A stretch of 64,000 bases of DNA from Actinomyces radicidentis (GTDB lineage Bacteria; Actinomycetota; Actinomycetes; Actinomycetales; Actinomycetaceae), in the NCBI RefSeq assembly GCF_001553565.1, contig NZ_CP014228.1:124001-188000 (forward strand). The letters run 5' to 3'. Within the stretch, counting starts at the first letter, position 1. Each line of letters starts with the position of its first letter. Made by a program: the position numbers and the translations under genes. Below the pieces are notes generated by a model, which was given only the letters and a program-made list of their open reading frames with translations, was not told where the DNA came from and made no database searches. Below, piece by piece: positions 17,084 through 27,801 of the stretch.

Positions 17084-18334
17084 TCAGCCGTCGGCGGGTG
17101 CCGCGAGCCAGGCGAGGGCGGTGGCCGCGAGCGCGGTCGTCCCGGTGACGAGGGTGGGCTCGATCGCGGGGGCGAACTGCGGGGAGTGGTTGGGGCGGAC
17201 CGCCTCGGGGTCCGTGAACCCGCCGAGGCCCCAGTAGACGTAGGGGGCGCCGAGGGCCGTCGGGATGAGGGAGAAGTCCTCGGAGGCGGTCTGGGGCTCG
17301 AGGGTGCCGACCTTGTCCGCCCCGAGGGCGTCGATGAGGGCGGCGGCCGCGCGGTCGGTGGCGGCGGCGTCGTTCGTGGTGAGCGGGAAGGAGGTGGTGA
17401 GCTCGAGGTCCGGCGGGACGGGGCAGCCGGCCGCCTCGCGCTCGGCGGTGACGACGCGGCGGATGCCGGCGAGGAGCCGCTCGCGGACCCGCCCGGAGTA
17501 GGCGCGCACGCTCACGAGGAGCTCGACGCTCTCGGGAACCGTGTTGGCGGTGGTGCCGGTGTGGATCGCGCCCACGGTGACGACGGCGAACTCGCCGGGC
17601 GCGGTCTCGCGGGAGACGAGGCCCTGGAGGCGCAGGACGATGGCGGCGGCGGTGACGACGGGGTCGACGCCGAGGTGGGGCATGGAGCCGTGGGTGCCGA
17701 CGCCGTGGACGGTGACGCGCAGGGCCGCCGCGGTGGAGAGCACGGGTCCGGGGCGCAGGACGACGGTGCCGGCGGGGGTGACGCCGAGGACGTGCTGTGC
17801 GAGGGCGACGTCGGGGGCGGGCAGGTGCCCGGCGAGGCCGTCATCGAGCATGGCTCGGGCGCCGGCGCCGAGCTCCTCGGCGGGCTGGAGGACGAGCTCG
17901 AGGGTGCCGTGCCAGGTGGGGACCTCGGCGAGGAGCCGCGCGGCGCCGAGGAGGGCGGTGACGTGGACGTCGTGGCCGCAGGCGTGCATGACGGGGACGG
18001 TCTCGCCGTCGGCGGTCGTGGCCGTGGCGGTGGAGGCGTAGGGCAGGCCGGTGTCCTCGCGCACGGGCAGGGCGTCCATGTCGGCGCGCAGGAGGACGGT
18101 GGGCCCGTCGCCGCGGCGCAGGAGGCCGACCACTCCCCCGCCGACGCGGTGCGTCTCGTAGCCGAGGGCGGCCAGGTGCTCCTCGGCGAGGGCGGCGGTG
18201 CGCTCCTCCTGGAAGGAGAGCTCGGGGTGGGCGTGCAGGTCGCGGTAGAGGTCCTCGAGGTCGGGGCGCAGGGCCTCGGCGCGCTCGCGCGGGCCGGGCG
18301 CGCTGGTGGGGGCTCCGGTGCCGGTGGTGGTCAC
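17084..18334 (-). CDS. M20D metallopeptidase / amidohydrolase (hippurate or IAA-amino-acid hydrolase-like)
   Basis: Zinc/manganese-dependent amidohydrolase of 416 residues. The family order is seen: LHAHPELSFQE at the N-terminus, LLRADMDALPV (metal Asp), VMHACGHDVHVTALLGAA (metal His pair), LVLQPAEELGAGARAM (catalytic Glu), the dimerisation domain with HGVGTHGSMPHLGVDPV, and SEDFSLIPTALGAPYVYWGLG at the end. Likely cleaves N-acyl amino acids; the exact substrate is unknown. GTG 18334 overlaps the stop of the membrane gene upstream as GTGA and has GAGGAGCG upstream, so it is the last gene of the MoxR operon. That is an unusual partner for this peptidase class. Confidence 0.87.
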   Translation of the reverse strand: MTTTGTGAPTSAPGPRERAEALRPDLEDLYRDLHAHPELSFQEERTAALAEEHLAALGYETHRVGGGVVGLLRRGDGPTVLLRADMDALPVREDTGLPYASTATATTADGETVPVMHACGHDVHVTALLGAARLLAEVPTWHGTLELVLQPAEELGAGARAMLDDGLAGHLPAPDVALAQHVLGVTPAGTVVLRPGPVLSTAAALRVTVHGVGTHGSMPHLGVDPVVTAAAIVLRLQGLVSRETAPGEFAVVTVGAIHTGTTANTVPESVELLVSVRAYSGRVRERLLAGIRRVVTAEREAAGCPVPPDLELTTSFPLTTNDAAATDRAAAALIDALGADKVGTLEPQTASEDFSLIPTALGAPYVYWGLGGFTDPEAVRPNHSPQFAPAIEPTLVTGTTALAATALAWLAAPADG

Positions 18335-19005
18335 GGTGCGCTCCTCGGGTGGTGGTGCCGGGCGGGCTGGTGGTCGGGATCGTAGGGCGGCCGGCGCCGT
18401 CGCCTCCCCTGCTGGGCGCGGCCGGGCCGGGTCCCCGTGAGGGCGAGGACCCCGGCGCCGAGGACGGCGAGGGCGGCGAGGACCGCCCAGCCGGGTGCGC
18501 GTGTCCCGGCCGGGGCGAGGGCGAGCAGCGCCCAGGTGAGGGCGGTGATCGCGGCGATGACGAGTGCGCGGGCTGCTGCTCGGCGGATGACGCGTCCGGG
18601 GACGACGGCGCGGGCCGGTCCGGCGGAGGCGATGACGAGGCTCGTGTGCTCCGTGAGGAGCGCGAGGGCGAGCGCGAGGGCTCCGGGCGAGGCCGGGTCG
18701 TGCCCGCCGAGGGCCCAGGCGAGGACGACGACCGCGGCGGTGGCGGGCCAGGCGGCGGACTCGGGGGCGATGGCCGCGCAGGCGGCGCCGAGGACGGTGA
18801 TGAGCAGGAGGACGGTGGGCGTGCCGAGGGCTGCCGCGGTCGCGACGAGGACGAGGGCGCCGACGGCGCGCACGAGCACCTGCGTGCGGGACAGGTGCCG
18901 CGGCAGGCGGCGGACGAGGGCCCGGCGCGCCCGAGCGGCACGGCCGGCGCGGCCCAGCGGCGCGGAGGCGGAGGCGGAGGCGGAGGCGGTGTCACGCGCG
19001 GTCAT
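18331..19005 (-). CDS. Small integral membrane protein of the MoxR/DUF58 operon
   Basis: No named family recognised. 224 residues with an arginine-rich N-terminus (SASASASAPLGRAGRAARAR) and about six hydrophobic helices between residues 45 and 195, such as AVGALVLVATAAALGTPTVL and ALVIAAITALTWALLALAP. The C-terminus is basic and histidine-rich (RRRRPPYDPDHQPARHHH). The start ATG overlaps the DUF58 stop (ATGA) and its stop overlaps the M20 start (GTGA). The position after MoxR and DUF58 suggests an accessory membrane subunit of that system. Confidence 0.7.
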   Translation of the reverse strand: MTARDTASASASASAPLGRAGRAARARRALVRRLPRHLSRTQVLVRAVGALVLVATAAALGTPTVLLLITVLGAACAAIAPESAAWPATAAVVVLAWALGGHDPASPGALALALALLTEHTSLVIASAGPARAVVPGRVIRRAAARALVIAAITALTWALLALAPAGTRAPGWAVLAALAVLGAGVLALTGTRPGRAQQGRRRRRPPYDPDHQPARHHHPRSAP

Positions 19006-20350
19006 CGGCGGCTCCTCCTCGCGCTCAGGGCCTCGAGGGTCGCGTCGAGGGTGCCGGGGCCGCGCCAGGCGGCGACGGCGACGCCGCGACGGCGCAGGGC
19101 GTCGGCGGTGCGCTCCCGCTCGAGGCGGACGAGGCCCCAGGCGGCCAGGGCGACGGAGTCCTCCCCGGCGGGCTCGGTGGGGGCGGTGTCGATGACGAGG
19201 ACGTCGAGCCCGGCGCTCGCCCGCTCGACGGCGGCGTCGACGAGGCGCCTCTCGGTGAGCGGGGAGAGGACGACGACGAGGGTGCCGGGGGCGAGGTCGA
19301 GACGCATGCGCTGCCCCTCGCCGGAGCGGTCGGAGTCGGGGACGGTGCGGGCGAGGGTGCCGAGGACGCGGGTGAGCTGGCGGCGCCCGGCTCTGGCGGG
19401 GACGGGTGCGACGTCGGCACCGAGGACGCGCAGGGCGACGCGGTCGCCGGTGCGGGCGCACCAGGCGGCGACGGAGGCGGCGGCGTGCACGGTGCGGTCG
19501 AGGCTGCCGCCGTCGGCGCCGGGGAGGTCACCGTAGGCGTCGACGAGGAGGAGGACCTCGGCGTCGTTCTCGGCGAGGGTGGTGCGCACGTGGAGGCGGC
19601 CCGTGCGCGCGGAGGTGGGCCAGTGGACGTGGCGGGGGCGGTCCCCGGGGCGGAACTCGCGGATGGCGTCGAACTCGACGCCGTCGCCGCGGCGGCGCCC
19701 GCCGTGGACGCCGAGGAGGGTGGAGGGGTGCGGGACGGGGGCGTCGGCGTCGAAGGCGCCCGGGGCCGGGGCGGCGGTGAGGCGGACGGGGTTGCGCCGC
19801 TTCCAGCGGGCGTCCCAGGCGCCCCAGGCGCTGCGCAGGTGGAGCTCGCCGGTGGCGAGCTCGGTGGGGCCCCAGGAGCGTGGCTGGACGGTGAAGGCGG
19901 TCGTGACGGAGCCGACGGGACCGTCGGGTACGGCGAGGTCGAGGACGCCCTCGGGTGCGAGCCGGAGCCCCGGTCCGGCGCCGAGCTCGTGGCCGACGGT
20001 CTCGGCGCCCTCGGTGCCGGTCGTCACGGCGCGGACGCGGACGGCCTGGGCCTCCAGGAGGTCCCCGGAGGCGCCGAGGACGGCGGTGGCGGGGCGGCCG
20101 CTCGGTCGGGCGAGGGCGCCCCGGGCGGCGACGAGGAGCATGGGGGCGGCGAGCACGACGAGGTCGGGCCGGTGGAGGAGGACTGCGGCCAGGGCGGTGA
20201 GGACGCCGACGCCGACGGCGGTGAGGTGCAGGACCGTGGGTCGCCACTCCCCCGCCGGCTCAGCGCGCTCGACCGTGCCGGGCACGGAGGTGCCGGGCAC
20301 GGCGGAGCGCGCCCGGGCGCCGCCGCCCGGTCCGGGCTCGAGCCGCTCGC

Positions 20351-20354
<4 letters not shown>
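19002..20354 (-). CDS. DUF58 domain membrane protein
   Basis: 450-residue protein of the DUF58 family, normally encoded beside MoxR ATPases and linked to envelope or complex maturation. Two hydrophobic segments lie near the N-terminus (residues 40-85, TAVGVGVLTALAAVLL, VVLAAPMLLVAARG). The DUF58 signature EFRPGDRPRHVHWPTSARTG is near residue 237, followed by a von Willebrand-A-like part (EVLLLVDAYGDLPGAD). GTG 20354 overlaps the MoxR stop as GTGA. The frame stays open upstream through the MoxR gene, but that sequence is shadow and has no signal. Confidence 0.85.
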
Positions 20355-21360
<1,006 letters not shown>

Positions 21361-21364
<4 letters not shown>

Positions 21365-21834
21365 AGTGCGTGGATCCTCTCGATGAGGGTGGTGAGCGCC
21401 CGGGTGGTGCGGGGCGGGGCGGCGCTGCCGTCGACGAGGGCCCAGAGCTCTTCGCCGAGGGCGGCGCGCGCGGCGTCGGGGTCGGTGGCGGCGTCGACGC
21501 CGTGGTGCTCGCGGAGCCGGTCGGTGGCGAGCGCGGCGAGGCGGGGGCGCACGCCGGTGGTCCAGGTGCGCTGGTCGGAGGCGGAGCGGAGCATCCAGTC
21601 GACGTCGGCGAGGTGCCGGTCCCGCGGCGGGGCCGGTGCCGTGCGCGGCGGCTCGACGGGGAAGGCCGGGGAGGCGGGGCGCAGACGGCTCAGGCCGGCC
21701 CAGGTGAGGACGGCGACGAGGACGGCGAGGTAGGCGGCCGGGTGGACCCGGGTGCCGACGACGCCGAGGAAGGCGAGGGCGCCGCAGCCCGCGGCGGCGA
21801 GGAGGACGGCGTGCGTCCAGGCGAGGGGCTTCAC
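21361..21834 (-). CDS. Small membrane protein of the MoxR operon
   Basis: 157 residues, two N-terminal membrane helices (AWTHAVLLAAAGCGALAFLG and AAYLAVLVAVLTWAGL), then a soluble helical tail with VDWMLRSASDQRTWTTGVRP and a final TTLIERIHAL. Such small proteins occur between DUF4129 and MoxR in actinobacterial operons; no name is assigned. Both ends overlap neighbours by four bases (GTGA). Confidence 0.75.
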
Positions 21835-22613
21835 GAGGGTCTCACCTGCCCGGCCGAAGCGCCGTCGGTGAGGGAGACCGGTGCTGCGCCGGTTCCGACC
21901 CCGAGGGCGGCGTGGACGCGGTCGAGGTCGGCGACGGCGCGACGGCGGTGGCCCTCGGTGAGCTCGTGCCGGGAGAAGCGGGCCTCGCGGAAGAGTCCGG
22001 CGAGGTCGGCCAGGGCGTCGGCGGGGGCGCTCGCCGTCGACAGGACCCGGACGACGAGCTCGGATGAGGTCTCGGTCGGGCGGCGCACGACCCCGGCGTC
22101 GGCGACGGTGCGCTCGAGCTCGAGCCAGGTCGCGACGACGGCGTTGCGCGGCGTGCCGTCGGTGAGGAGCCGGGCCTGGCGGGCGGCGCGCTCCGCGGTG
22201 AGGACGGAGAGGTCGAGGACGCCGTCGTCGCCGAGGGCGTCGTCCTCGGGGGACGACGCGCTCCGGAGACGTCGCAGGAGCGCGCGGAGGACGAGGACGG
22301 CGACGGCGAGGGCCGCTGCGACGGCGACGACCACGACGAGGGTGGCGATGACGCGCCAGGCCGTGTCCGAGTAGCCGGCGCTCGTGACGTCCGGGGGCAG
22401 TGGCGGCTGGGTCGCCTCGGCGGTGGCGGCGGGCGCGGGGACCGCCTCGGAGCCCGTCGTGCCCACGGAGGTCGGCAGGGCGAGGATGGGCGCGTCGGCG
22501 AGGCTCGCCCAGGCGACGAGGGCGAGGCCGAGGACCGCGGCGAGGGCCCCGAGGAGCCGCCCGGGGCCCAGGGCCGCGCTTCGAGGGCGGGAGGGTGCGG
22601 CGGAGCGCGTCAT
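21831..22613 (-). CDS. DUF4129-containing membrane protein, first gene of the MoxR operon
   Basis: 260 residues: a hydrophobic N-terminal segment (LGALAAVLGLALVAWASLA), an extracytoplasmic Ala/Pro-rich stretch, a second helix (VIATLVVVVAVAAALAVAVL), then a cytosolic helical region with PRNAVVATWLELERTVADAG and TSSELVVRVL, LFREARFSRHELTEGHR. These last motifs are typical of DUF4129. ATG 22613 has GAGGAGG 9 nt upstream, the only strong ribosome binding site in the operon besides that of M20, consistent with this being the first gene. Confidence 0.82.
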   Translation of the reverse strand: MTRSAAPSRPRSAALGPGRLLGALAAVLGLALVAWASLADAPILALPTSVGTTGSEAVPAPAATAEATQPPLPPDVTSAGYSDTAWRVIATLVVVVAVAAALAVAVLVLRALLRRLRSASSPEDDALGDDGVLDLSVLTAERAARQARLLTDGTPRNAVVATWLELERTVADAGVVRRPTETSSELVVRVLSTASAPADALADLAGLFREARFSRHELTEGHRRRAVADLDRVHAALGVGTGAAPVSLTDGASAGQVRPS

Positions 22614-22686
22614 GCTCGTACGGCCTCCTCCCTCGGGTGCCCGAATCCTATCGGCGCGGCGCGGCCAGGGAGCTGCGTCGGTGGGC

Positions 22687-23427
22687 TCAGTACCCGAGGA
22701 CGGTGAGGAGGCAGCCGACGACGGCGAGGATGACGAAGATCCAGTCGAGGAGGCGCAGGCGCCACACGGCCCAGCGGGCGTGGCGCTCGGCGCGCTGGAG
22801 CGCGGTCTCGGAGTCGTCCTCGACGGGCGTCGGCGGCGGGTAGCTGGCCGGCAGCTCGGGGGCGGGCTCAGCCTGCTCGACCGCATCGTCCGCGGTGCCC
22901 GGATCCGTCCCGGGCTCCGACGGAGGGGCGCCGTCCGCCGCGACCTCGGCCCCGTCGTCGTCGGGGGCGGCGGGCTCGGCGGCCGGGGCCTGCCCGGCCC
23001 CGCGCAGACGGCGCATCCCGATGACGGACCAGATGAGCAGGAGGACGTCGACGCCTCCGCCGACGACCGGCGGGACCCGGAAGGCGACGGTGTGCAGCGA
23101 GACCGCGAGGCCCACCATGACGAGCATGCCGAGGATGAAGCAGGTGACGAAGGCGCCGCGGTGGCGCAGGATCCGGCCGAAGAGGACGACGGTCGTGATG
23201 ATCATGACGGCCAGGACGCCGAGCGCAGCGAGCTGGCCCCAGAAGAAGAGGAGGCTGCGTCCCTCGCGGAAGGCCTCGAGGGCGGAGACGGAGCCGGGGA
23301 CGGCGACGATGCCTGCGGCGATCGGGGCCAGCATGGCGACCCAGTCGCGGGCGCGCGGGGCCGGCGTCTGCGGGGCCTCGGCGGCCGGGGCGGACTCGGA
23401 CCTCGGGTCGGCGGTGGGAGCTGTCAT
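22687..23427 (-). CDS. Hypothetical five-helix membrane protein
   Basis: 246 residues, family not recognised. The order is a polar Ala/Pro-rich N-terminus, four hydrophobic helices between residues 30 and 145 (for example FFWGQLAALGVLAVMIITT), an acidic Pro/Ala-rich loop (about 150-210), then a last helix LLDWIFVILAVVGCLLTVLG at the C-terminus. It lies upstream of the MoxR operon on the same strand, 73 bp away, so it could belong to that transcript or stand alone. No clear Shine-Dalgarno. Confidence 0.6.
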   Translation of the reverse strand: MTAPTADPRSESAPAAEAPQTPAPRARDWVAMLAPIAAGIVAVPGSVSALEAFREGRSLLFFWGQLAALGVLAVMIITTVVLFGRILRHRGAFVTCFILGMLVMVGLAVSLHTVAFRVPPVVGGGVDVLLLIWSVIGMRRLRGAGQAPAAEPAAPDDDGAEVAADGAPPSEPGTDPGTADDAVEQAEPAPELPASYPPPTPVEDDSETALQRAERHARWAVWRLRLLDWIFVILAVVGCLLTVLGY

Positions 23428-23640
23428 GGGGGCGTGCGTTCTCGGTCTGGCTGGGCTGGCGGGACAGGGCAGACGTTAGGTCGACGCCCGGGGATCGGCG
23501 GCACGACGCGCCGCGTCCGGGGCGCGCCCGGCGGAGGTCACGGCGAGGGGCGCCGACCGCGTCTGTCACGAGCGGCACGTCCGAGGGCGCGCCGCGATGC
23601 CGTCGGGTCCTGGCGGGTGCGATGGTGCGAGGCTTCGGGC

Positions 23641-24506
23641 ATGACGAGCACGCACGCCCTCACCCGCGAGGTGCTCGGCCCCTGGTCGCTGGCGACGAGC
23701 AAGGTCTTCTGGGCCGGCTTCACCCCCAACCGCCTCGGCGCGGGCCCCGGTCCGGACGCCCTGGCCACCGCCTTCGTCTGCGAGACGGACTGGAGGGCGG
23801 CGACGGCTCTCGTCACCCAGGAGCGGACGACGGCGCGGATCGAGGTGACCGGCGACGGCGACCTCGATCCGCCGCCGAGCAGGCGGCGCGCTTCCTCGCG
23901 CTCGACGTCGACGCGACCGCCTGGCCGGAGGTGGGCGAGCGGGACGCCGTCGTCGGTGAGGCGCAGCGGACCCTGCCGGGGTTCCGGCCCTGCGGCTTCC
24001 ACTCCCCCTACGAGGCCACCTGCAGGGCCGTCCTCTCCCAGCGGGTGCGCGTGCCCGTCGCGGCGGCGCTGCGCCGCGGGATCGTCACGAGCCACGGCGA
24101 GGACGGGTGTTCCCCTCCCCCGGGGCACTCCTCGGCGCGCTCGAGTCGGGGCGGCTCACGCTGCCGGGCCGAAAGGCGGAGTACCTCGCGGCGGTGGCCG
24201 AGGCGGCCTTCGAGGGTGTCCTCGACGGGCCCCGGCTGCGCGCGCTCACGGAGGAGACGGCGCGTGAGGAGGTGCAGGCGATCCTGGGGATCGGTCCCCT
24301 TCGCCGCCGACCTCATCCTCGTCCGCGGCTGCAACGCGACCGACTGGCTGCCGCGCGCGGAGCCGCGACTCGAGCAGGAGATCACGGAGCGCTACGGGGC
24401 GAGCGCGAGCCTGACGGCGGTGGCGCAGGCCTGGCGGCCCTTCCGGTCCTGGGCGAGCGTGTACCTGCGCGCCGCCCGCGAGGGCCGACTCCACGAGATG
24501 GGCTGA
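23641..24506 (+). pseudogene. AlkA-like DNA-3-methyladenine glycosylase, three frameshifts
   Basis: Base-excision repair glycosylase of the HhH-GPD/AlkA type, recognisable only by switching frames. Frame one from ATG 23641 reads REVLGPWSLATSKVFWAGFT to about 23875. Frame two gives AARFLALDVDATAWPEVG and FHSPYEATCRAVLSQRVRV (the region before the helix-hairpin-helix). Frame three, from about 24107, gives FPSPGALLGALESG and EEVQAILGIG. Back in frame two the final part is PFAADLILVRGCNATDWLPR with the conserved aspartate region. Each break is one base: G4 to G3 near 24105, C3 to C4 near 24293, and one base lost near 23875. The upstream GAGGCTTCGGGC is identical to that of the cysteine desulfurase gene except T to G in the -10. 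Confidence 0.75.
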
Positions 24507-24604
24507 GCCTCGTCTCCGGGGCTCCCTCGATAAGAGGGTCGGATTCGTGTCCGACCGCCCTCGTACGCTCTCCCGGTCCCGCCCGCTCTCCCCTGAGGTG
24601 CCCC

Positions 24605-25865
24605 GTGCCGGCCGAGCTCCCCTCCCCTGACGACGTCGAGGTACCGGAACCGCGCCTTCATGGCCCTGTGGACGGGGCAGCTCGCCTCCGCGCTCGGCTC
24701 GTCCATGTCGACGCTCGCCTTCAAGCTCGTCACCCTCGCCGTCACCGGCTCGGCGCGCACGGCGGGCCTCGTCGGAGGGGCGGGCGCGCTCGGCGCCTTC
24801 CTCGTGGGCCCGTTCACGGGCGTCCTCGCGGACCGGGTCTCGCGGCGCCGCATGATCGTCGCCGGGAACCTCGTCGGGGCGATGCTCTTCGGCGCCCTCG
24901 CCGTCGCGGGTCTCGCCCACGCGCTCACCGGCCCGCTCCTGCTCGTCATCGCCCTCCTCTCCGGGATGAGCAGCACCGTCGTCTCGCCCGCGCTGTCGGC
25001 CGCGGTCCGCACCGTGGTGCCCGGCTCGCAGCGCGCCCAGGCCTCCGCCTACGCCAGCGGGCGCGCCGACGCCGTCTCGCTCGTCGCCCCGCCCGCGGGA
25101 GGCGGCCTCATCCCGCTCGGCTACGGGATCCCGTTCCTCGCCGACGCCGTGAGCTAGGTCGTGGCCGCCGCGTCGGTCCTCCTCGTGAGGCACCCGCTCA
25201 CGGCGCCGGAGCGGGAGCGACGGCCCTTCTGGCACGAGATGGGTGAGGGCTTCGCCTTCCTGGGCCGGCACACGACGCTCATGGCCTTCCTCGTCCGGTC
25301 CGCCACCTTCAACCTGGGCGTGTCCACGGTGACGACGGCGACCGCCCTGCGACTCGCCGACCGCGGCCTCCCGACGGCCCAGATCGGCATGGTGGACACG
25401 ATCGCCGCCGTCGGAGGGCTGCTCGGGGCGACGATCGCCGTGCGCGTCGTCAACCGGGTCCGCACCGGCGTGTTCTCCGTGGTGACGTCGACAGTCCTCG
25501 GAGCGCTCTTCGCGCTCACAGCGCTGTCGGGCTCACCGTAGGTCGTCGGGGCGCTCTTCGCCGCCGGGATGGTCCTCATGCCGACGAACAACTCCGGCGT
25601 CATCGGCTACTTCTCGCACGTGGCCCCCAACGGGTTCCAGGGGCGCTTCTTCGGCGCGAGCGGCCTCGTCTACGGCGTGCTGCGCCCGCTCGGGCCGTTC
25701 TTGGCGGGCATGGTCCTCGCCGACTGGGGCGGGGACGCCGCGGTCTGGCTGGGCAGCGCGCTCATCGCGCTGAGCTGCCTGCCGATCCTCCTCGTGCGCG
25801 AGCTGCGGACGCTGCCCACCCCCGACGAGTGGTCGACCTGGGCGGAGATCGGGGACGCGGGCTGA
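24605..25865 (+). pseudogene. MFS transporter, one frameshift and two in-frame TAG codons
   Basis: Major facilitator permease of about 420 residues if repaired. From GTG 24605 a short start (VPAELPSPDDVE) is followed by a one-base shift at 24640-24641, then YRNRAFMALWTGQLASALGS begins the transporter. The MFS signature region reads GPFTGVLADRVSRRRMIVAG. TAG at 25155-25157 interrupts FLADAVS-VVAAASVLLVRH, and TAG at 25539-25541 interrupts ALSGSP-VVGALFAAGMVLM. Reading continues in the same frame to TGA at 25865. The first TAG sits where relatives have tyrosine (AxSYxVAA). The 3' third is antisense to the run-on end of the ArsR-type gene. Confidence 0.82.
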
Positions 25866-26843
25866 GGGCGTCGGCCCGAGGCCTCGTCGGCGGGAGGCGC
25901 CGATGAGCTCGTCAGCGATCGTGCTGCGGGAGTAGAGGACGTAGCGGCCGAAGCGCGCGGCGTCGAGGAGACCGGCGGCCGCGAGCGCGCGCAGGTGCTG
26001 GTTGGCTGCGCTCGTCGTCACGCCCATGAACAGGGCGATGGCGGTCGAGGAGGCGGGCTCGTCGAGGCTCAGCAGGAGCCTGGTCCGGGTGGCGCCGAGC
26101 ACCCCAGTCAGGCCCGGGGCGGCGTCGGGCTCAGAGAAGGACAGGCGTCCTCGTCCGCGCGCCCGGTAGGAGATGACGAGGTCGGCGACGTCGCGGTTGG
26201 GGACGTTGTGGTTCCACTTCACGAGCGTCGGCAGGAAGGTCAGCGGCGTGCGCGAGACGTCCCACGCGTGCTCGTACTCCCCGCGGAACGGGAGGACGAC
26301 GTCCCGTCCCTCGATGACGGTCTTCTCCTCGACGCCCTTGATCGCGGCCGCCGGGCCGAGCGTGGCGAGTTCGTGGGCGCGGAAGGTGACATCGGCGTCG
26401 AGGACCGTCTTGAAGCCCTTCCACCACCGAGCCATGCAGGCGTCCCAGTACTCGTCGAGGATCTCGAGCGCGCGCCGCCGAACGTCGTCGTCGCTGCGCC
26501 CCAGCTCCGTGGGAAGACCATCGGGCCAGCCGTACTCGAGGTCCTCGCGCCAGCGTGCGGCGGGGACCTCGCCGACACGACGCAGCTCCTCGGCGAAGGT
26601 CGTGGCGCGTACGCCGGCCGGTCGCAGGAGGACGTCGGGGACGTCCTTGCGCTCGTTGATGAGGGAGAGGACGCGGTCCTCACCGACGCTCGCCCGTCCC
26701 TCAGCCGTGTCGCGGTACCAGGCCTCGTGGAAGGGGTGCCGCTCCGGGTAGCGGACGATCATCGTCGAGAGCGCGAGCTCGGAGAGCGGGTTCGGTGCGA
26801 AGCGCACGTTGGTCAGCCCGTTGACCGCCCGGAGCTCCCCCAT
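25533..26843 (-). CDS. ArsR-type regulator with N-terminal DUF5937-like domain; C-terminal end uncertain
   Basis: Predicted regulator of the divergent ABC exporter. The N-terminal 230 residues (LTNVRFAPNPLSELALSTMI onward) match the DUF5937 arrangement. Residues about 240-310 form a winged helix: LLSLDEPASSTAIALFMGVT, SAANQHLRALAAAGLLDAAR, GRYVLYSRS. Family members end just after this point, near 25915. Here the frame stays open for about 120 more residues of charged low-complexity sequence that is simply antisense to the MFS pseudogene, stopping at 25533. The natural stop may have been lost or misread. ATG 26843; a -10-like TAGCGT lies 8 nt upstream. The intergenic gap to the exporter is only 55 bp, fitting an autoregulated divergent pair. 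Confidence 0.75.
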   Translation of the reverse strand: MGELRAVNGLTNVRFAPNPLSELALSTMIVRYPERHPFHEAWYRDTAEGRASVGEDRVLSLINERKDVPDVLLRPAGVRATTFAEELRRVGEVPAARWREDLEYGWPDGLPTELGRSDDDVRRRALEILDEYWDACMARWWKGFKTVLDADVTFRAHELATLGPAAAIKGVEEKTVIEGRDVVLPFRGEYEHAWDVSRTPLTFLPTLVKWNHNVPNRDVADLVISYRARGRGRLSFSEPDAAPGLTGVLGATRTRLLLSLDEPASSTAIALFMGVTTSAANQHLRALAAAGLLDAARFGRYVLYSRSTIADELIGASRRRGLGPTPSARVPDLRPGRPLVGGGQRPQLAHEEDRQAAQRDERAAQPDRGVPAPVGEDHARQERPERAQHAVDEAARAEEAPLEPVGGHVREVADDAGVVRRHEDHPGGEERPDDLR

Positions 26844-26898
26844 GGAGCAGAACGCTACATCAGTACCCTCGCGCCGCCGGCTCACAGAGGCTGCCGCC

Positions 26899-27801
26899 AT
26901 GACTCCCGACCTCCCGGCGATCGAGCTCGACGCCGTCTCCCGGACCTTCACGACCCGCGAGAACCACCATCGCGGAACCGTCAGCGCCCTCGACGGCGTG
27001 AGCGCCACGATCCCCCAGGGGCAGACGGTCGCCCTCCTCGGGCGCAACGGCGCCGGCAAGACAACGCTCACGAAGATCCTCTCGACCCTTCTGCACCCGA
27101 CGGGAGGGCGAGCCCGGATCCTCGGCCACGACGTCGTCACCGACGCCCGGGCTGCTCGCGCCGCGTCGACGTCTGTCTTCGGCGGCGACCGCGGGCTGTA
27201 CGGGATGCTCGACGCGGTCGAGAACCTGCGCTACTTCGGGGCCCTCAACGGAGTCGGCTCCCGCGAGCTGCGGCGGCGCGTCCCCGGGCTGCTCGAGCAC
27301 GTCGGTCTCGGCGAGGCGGCGCACCGGCGCGTGGAGACCTACTCCAAGGGGATGCGCCAGCGCCTCCACGTCGCCGTCGGCCTTCTCGTGCGTCCCGCGG
27401 TCCTCATGCTCGACGAGCCGACGGTCGGTCTCGACCCGATCGAGTCGGAGCACGTGCGCACCACGGTCGCCGAGATGGCGGGCGAGGGCACGACCGTCCT
27501 GCTCACGAGCCACAACCTCCTCGACGTCGAGCGCCTCGCGCAGCGCGTCATCATGATCGCGAACGGCCGCTTCACCCACGACCTCCCGCTCGCGGAGTTC
27601 CGGCGCCTCACCGGCGTCGAGGCAGTCGTCACCGCGCGGACCGCCGGTGCCGAGCCCATCGAGATCCCGGTGGAGTCGTGGTCCCTCGCGGCGCTCGACG
27701 GTATCCGCGACCGCCTCGCCGGGACCGAGCTCGTCAGCCTTGACGTGCGGCCGACCTCCTTGGAGGACGCCTTCGAGGCAGCGGCGAGGAGCAGCCGATG
27801 A
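26899..27801 (+). CDS. ABC exporter ATP-binding protein
   Basis: Nucleotide-binding subunit of 300 residues, drug/antibiotic-export (DrrA/CcmA-like) type. Walker A LLGRNGAGKTTL near residue 50, signature YSKGMRQRLHVAVGLLVRP (with SKGMRQR rather than LSGGQ), Walker B VLMLDEPTVGLDP, switch histidine LLTSHNLLDV. The C-terminal tail after residue 230 with a final RPTSLEDAFEAAARSS is typical of DrrA-like proteins. ATG 26899, with AGAGG 9 nt upstream. The stop overlaps the first permease start (ATGA). Confidence 0.92.
   Translation: MTPDLPAIELDAVSRTFTTRENHHRGTVSALDGVSATIPQGQTVALLGRNGAGKTTLTKILSTLLHPTGGRARILGHDVVTDARAARAASTSVFGGDRGLYGMLDAVENLRYFGALNGVGSRELRRRVPGLLEHVGLGEAAHRRVETYSKGMRQRLHVAVGLLVRPAVLMLDEPTVGLDPIESEHVRTTVAEMAGEGTTVLLTSHNLLDVERLAQRVIMIANGRFTHDLPLAEFRRLTGVEAVVTARTAGAEPIEIPVESWSLAALDGIRDRLAGTELVSLDVRPTSLEDAFEAAARSSR

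Noticed and set aside
23428..23640. Separate small genes in the spacer before the AlkA-like gene
   Set aside because: Frames here are basic, proline-rich and lack ribosome binding sites; nothing resembles a protein family.
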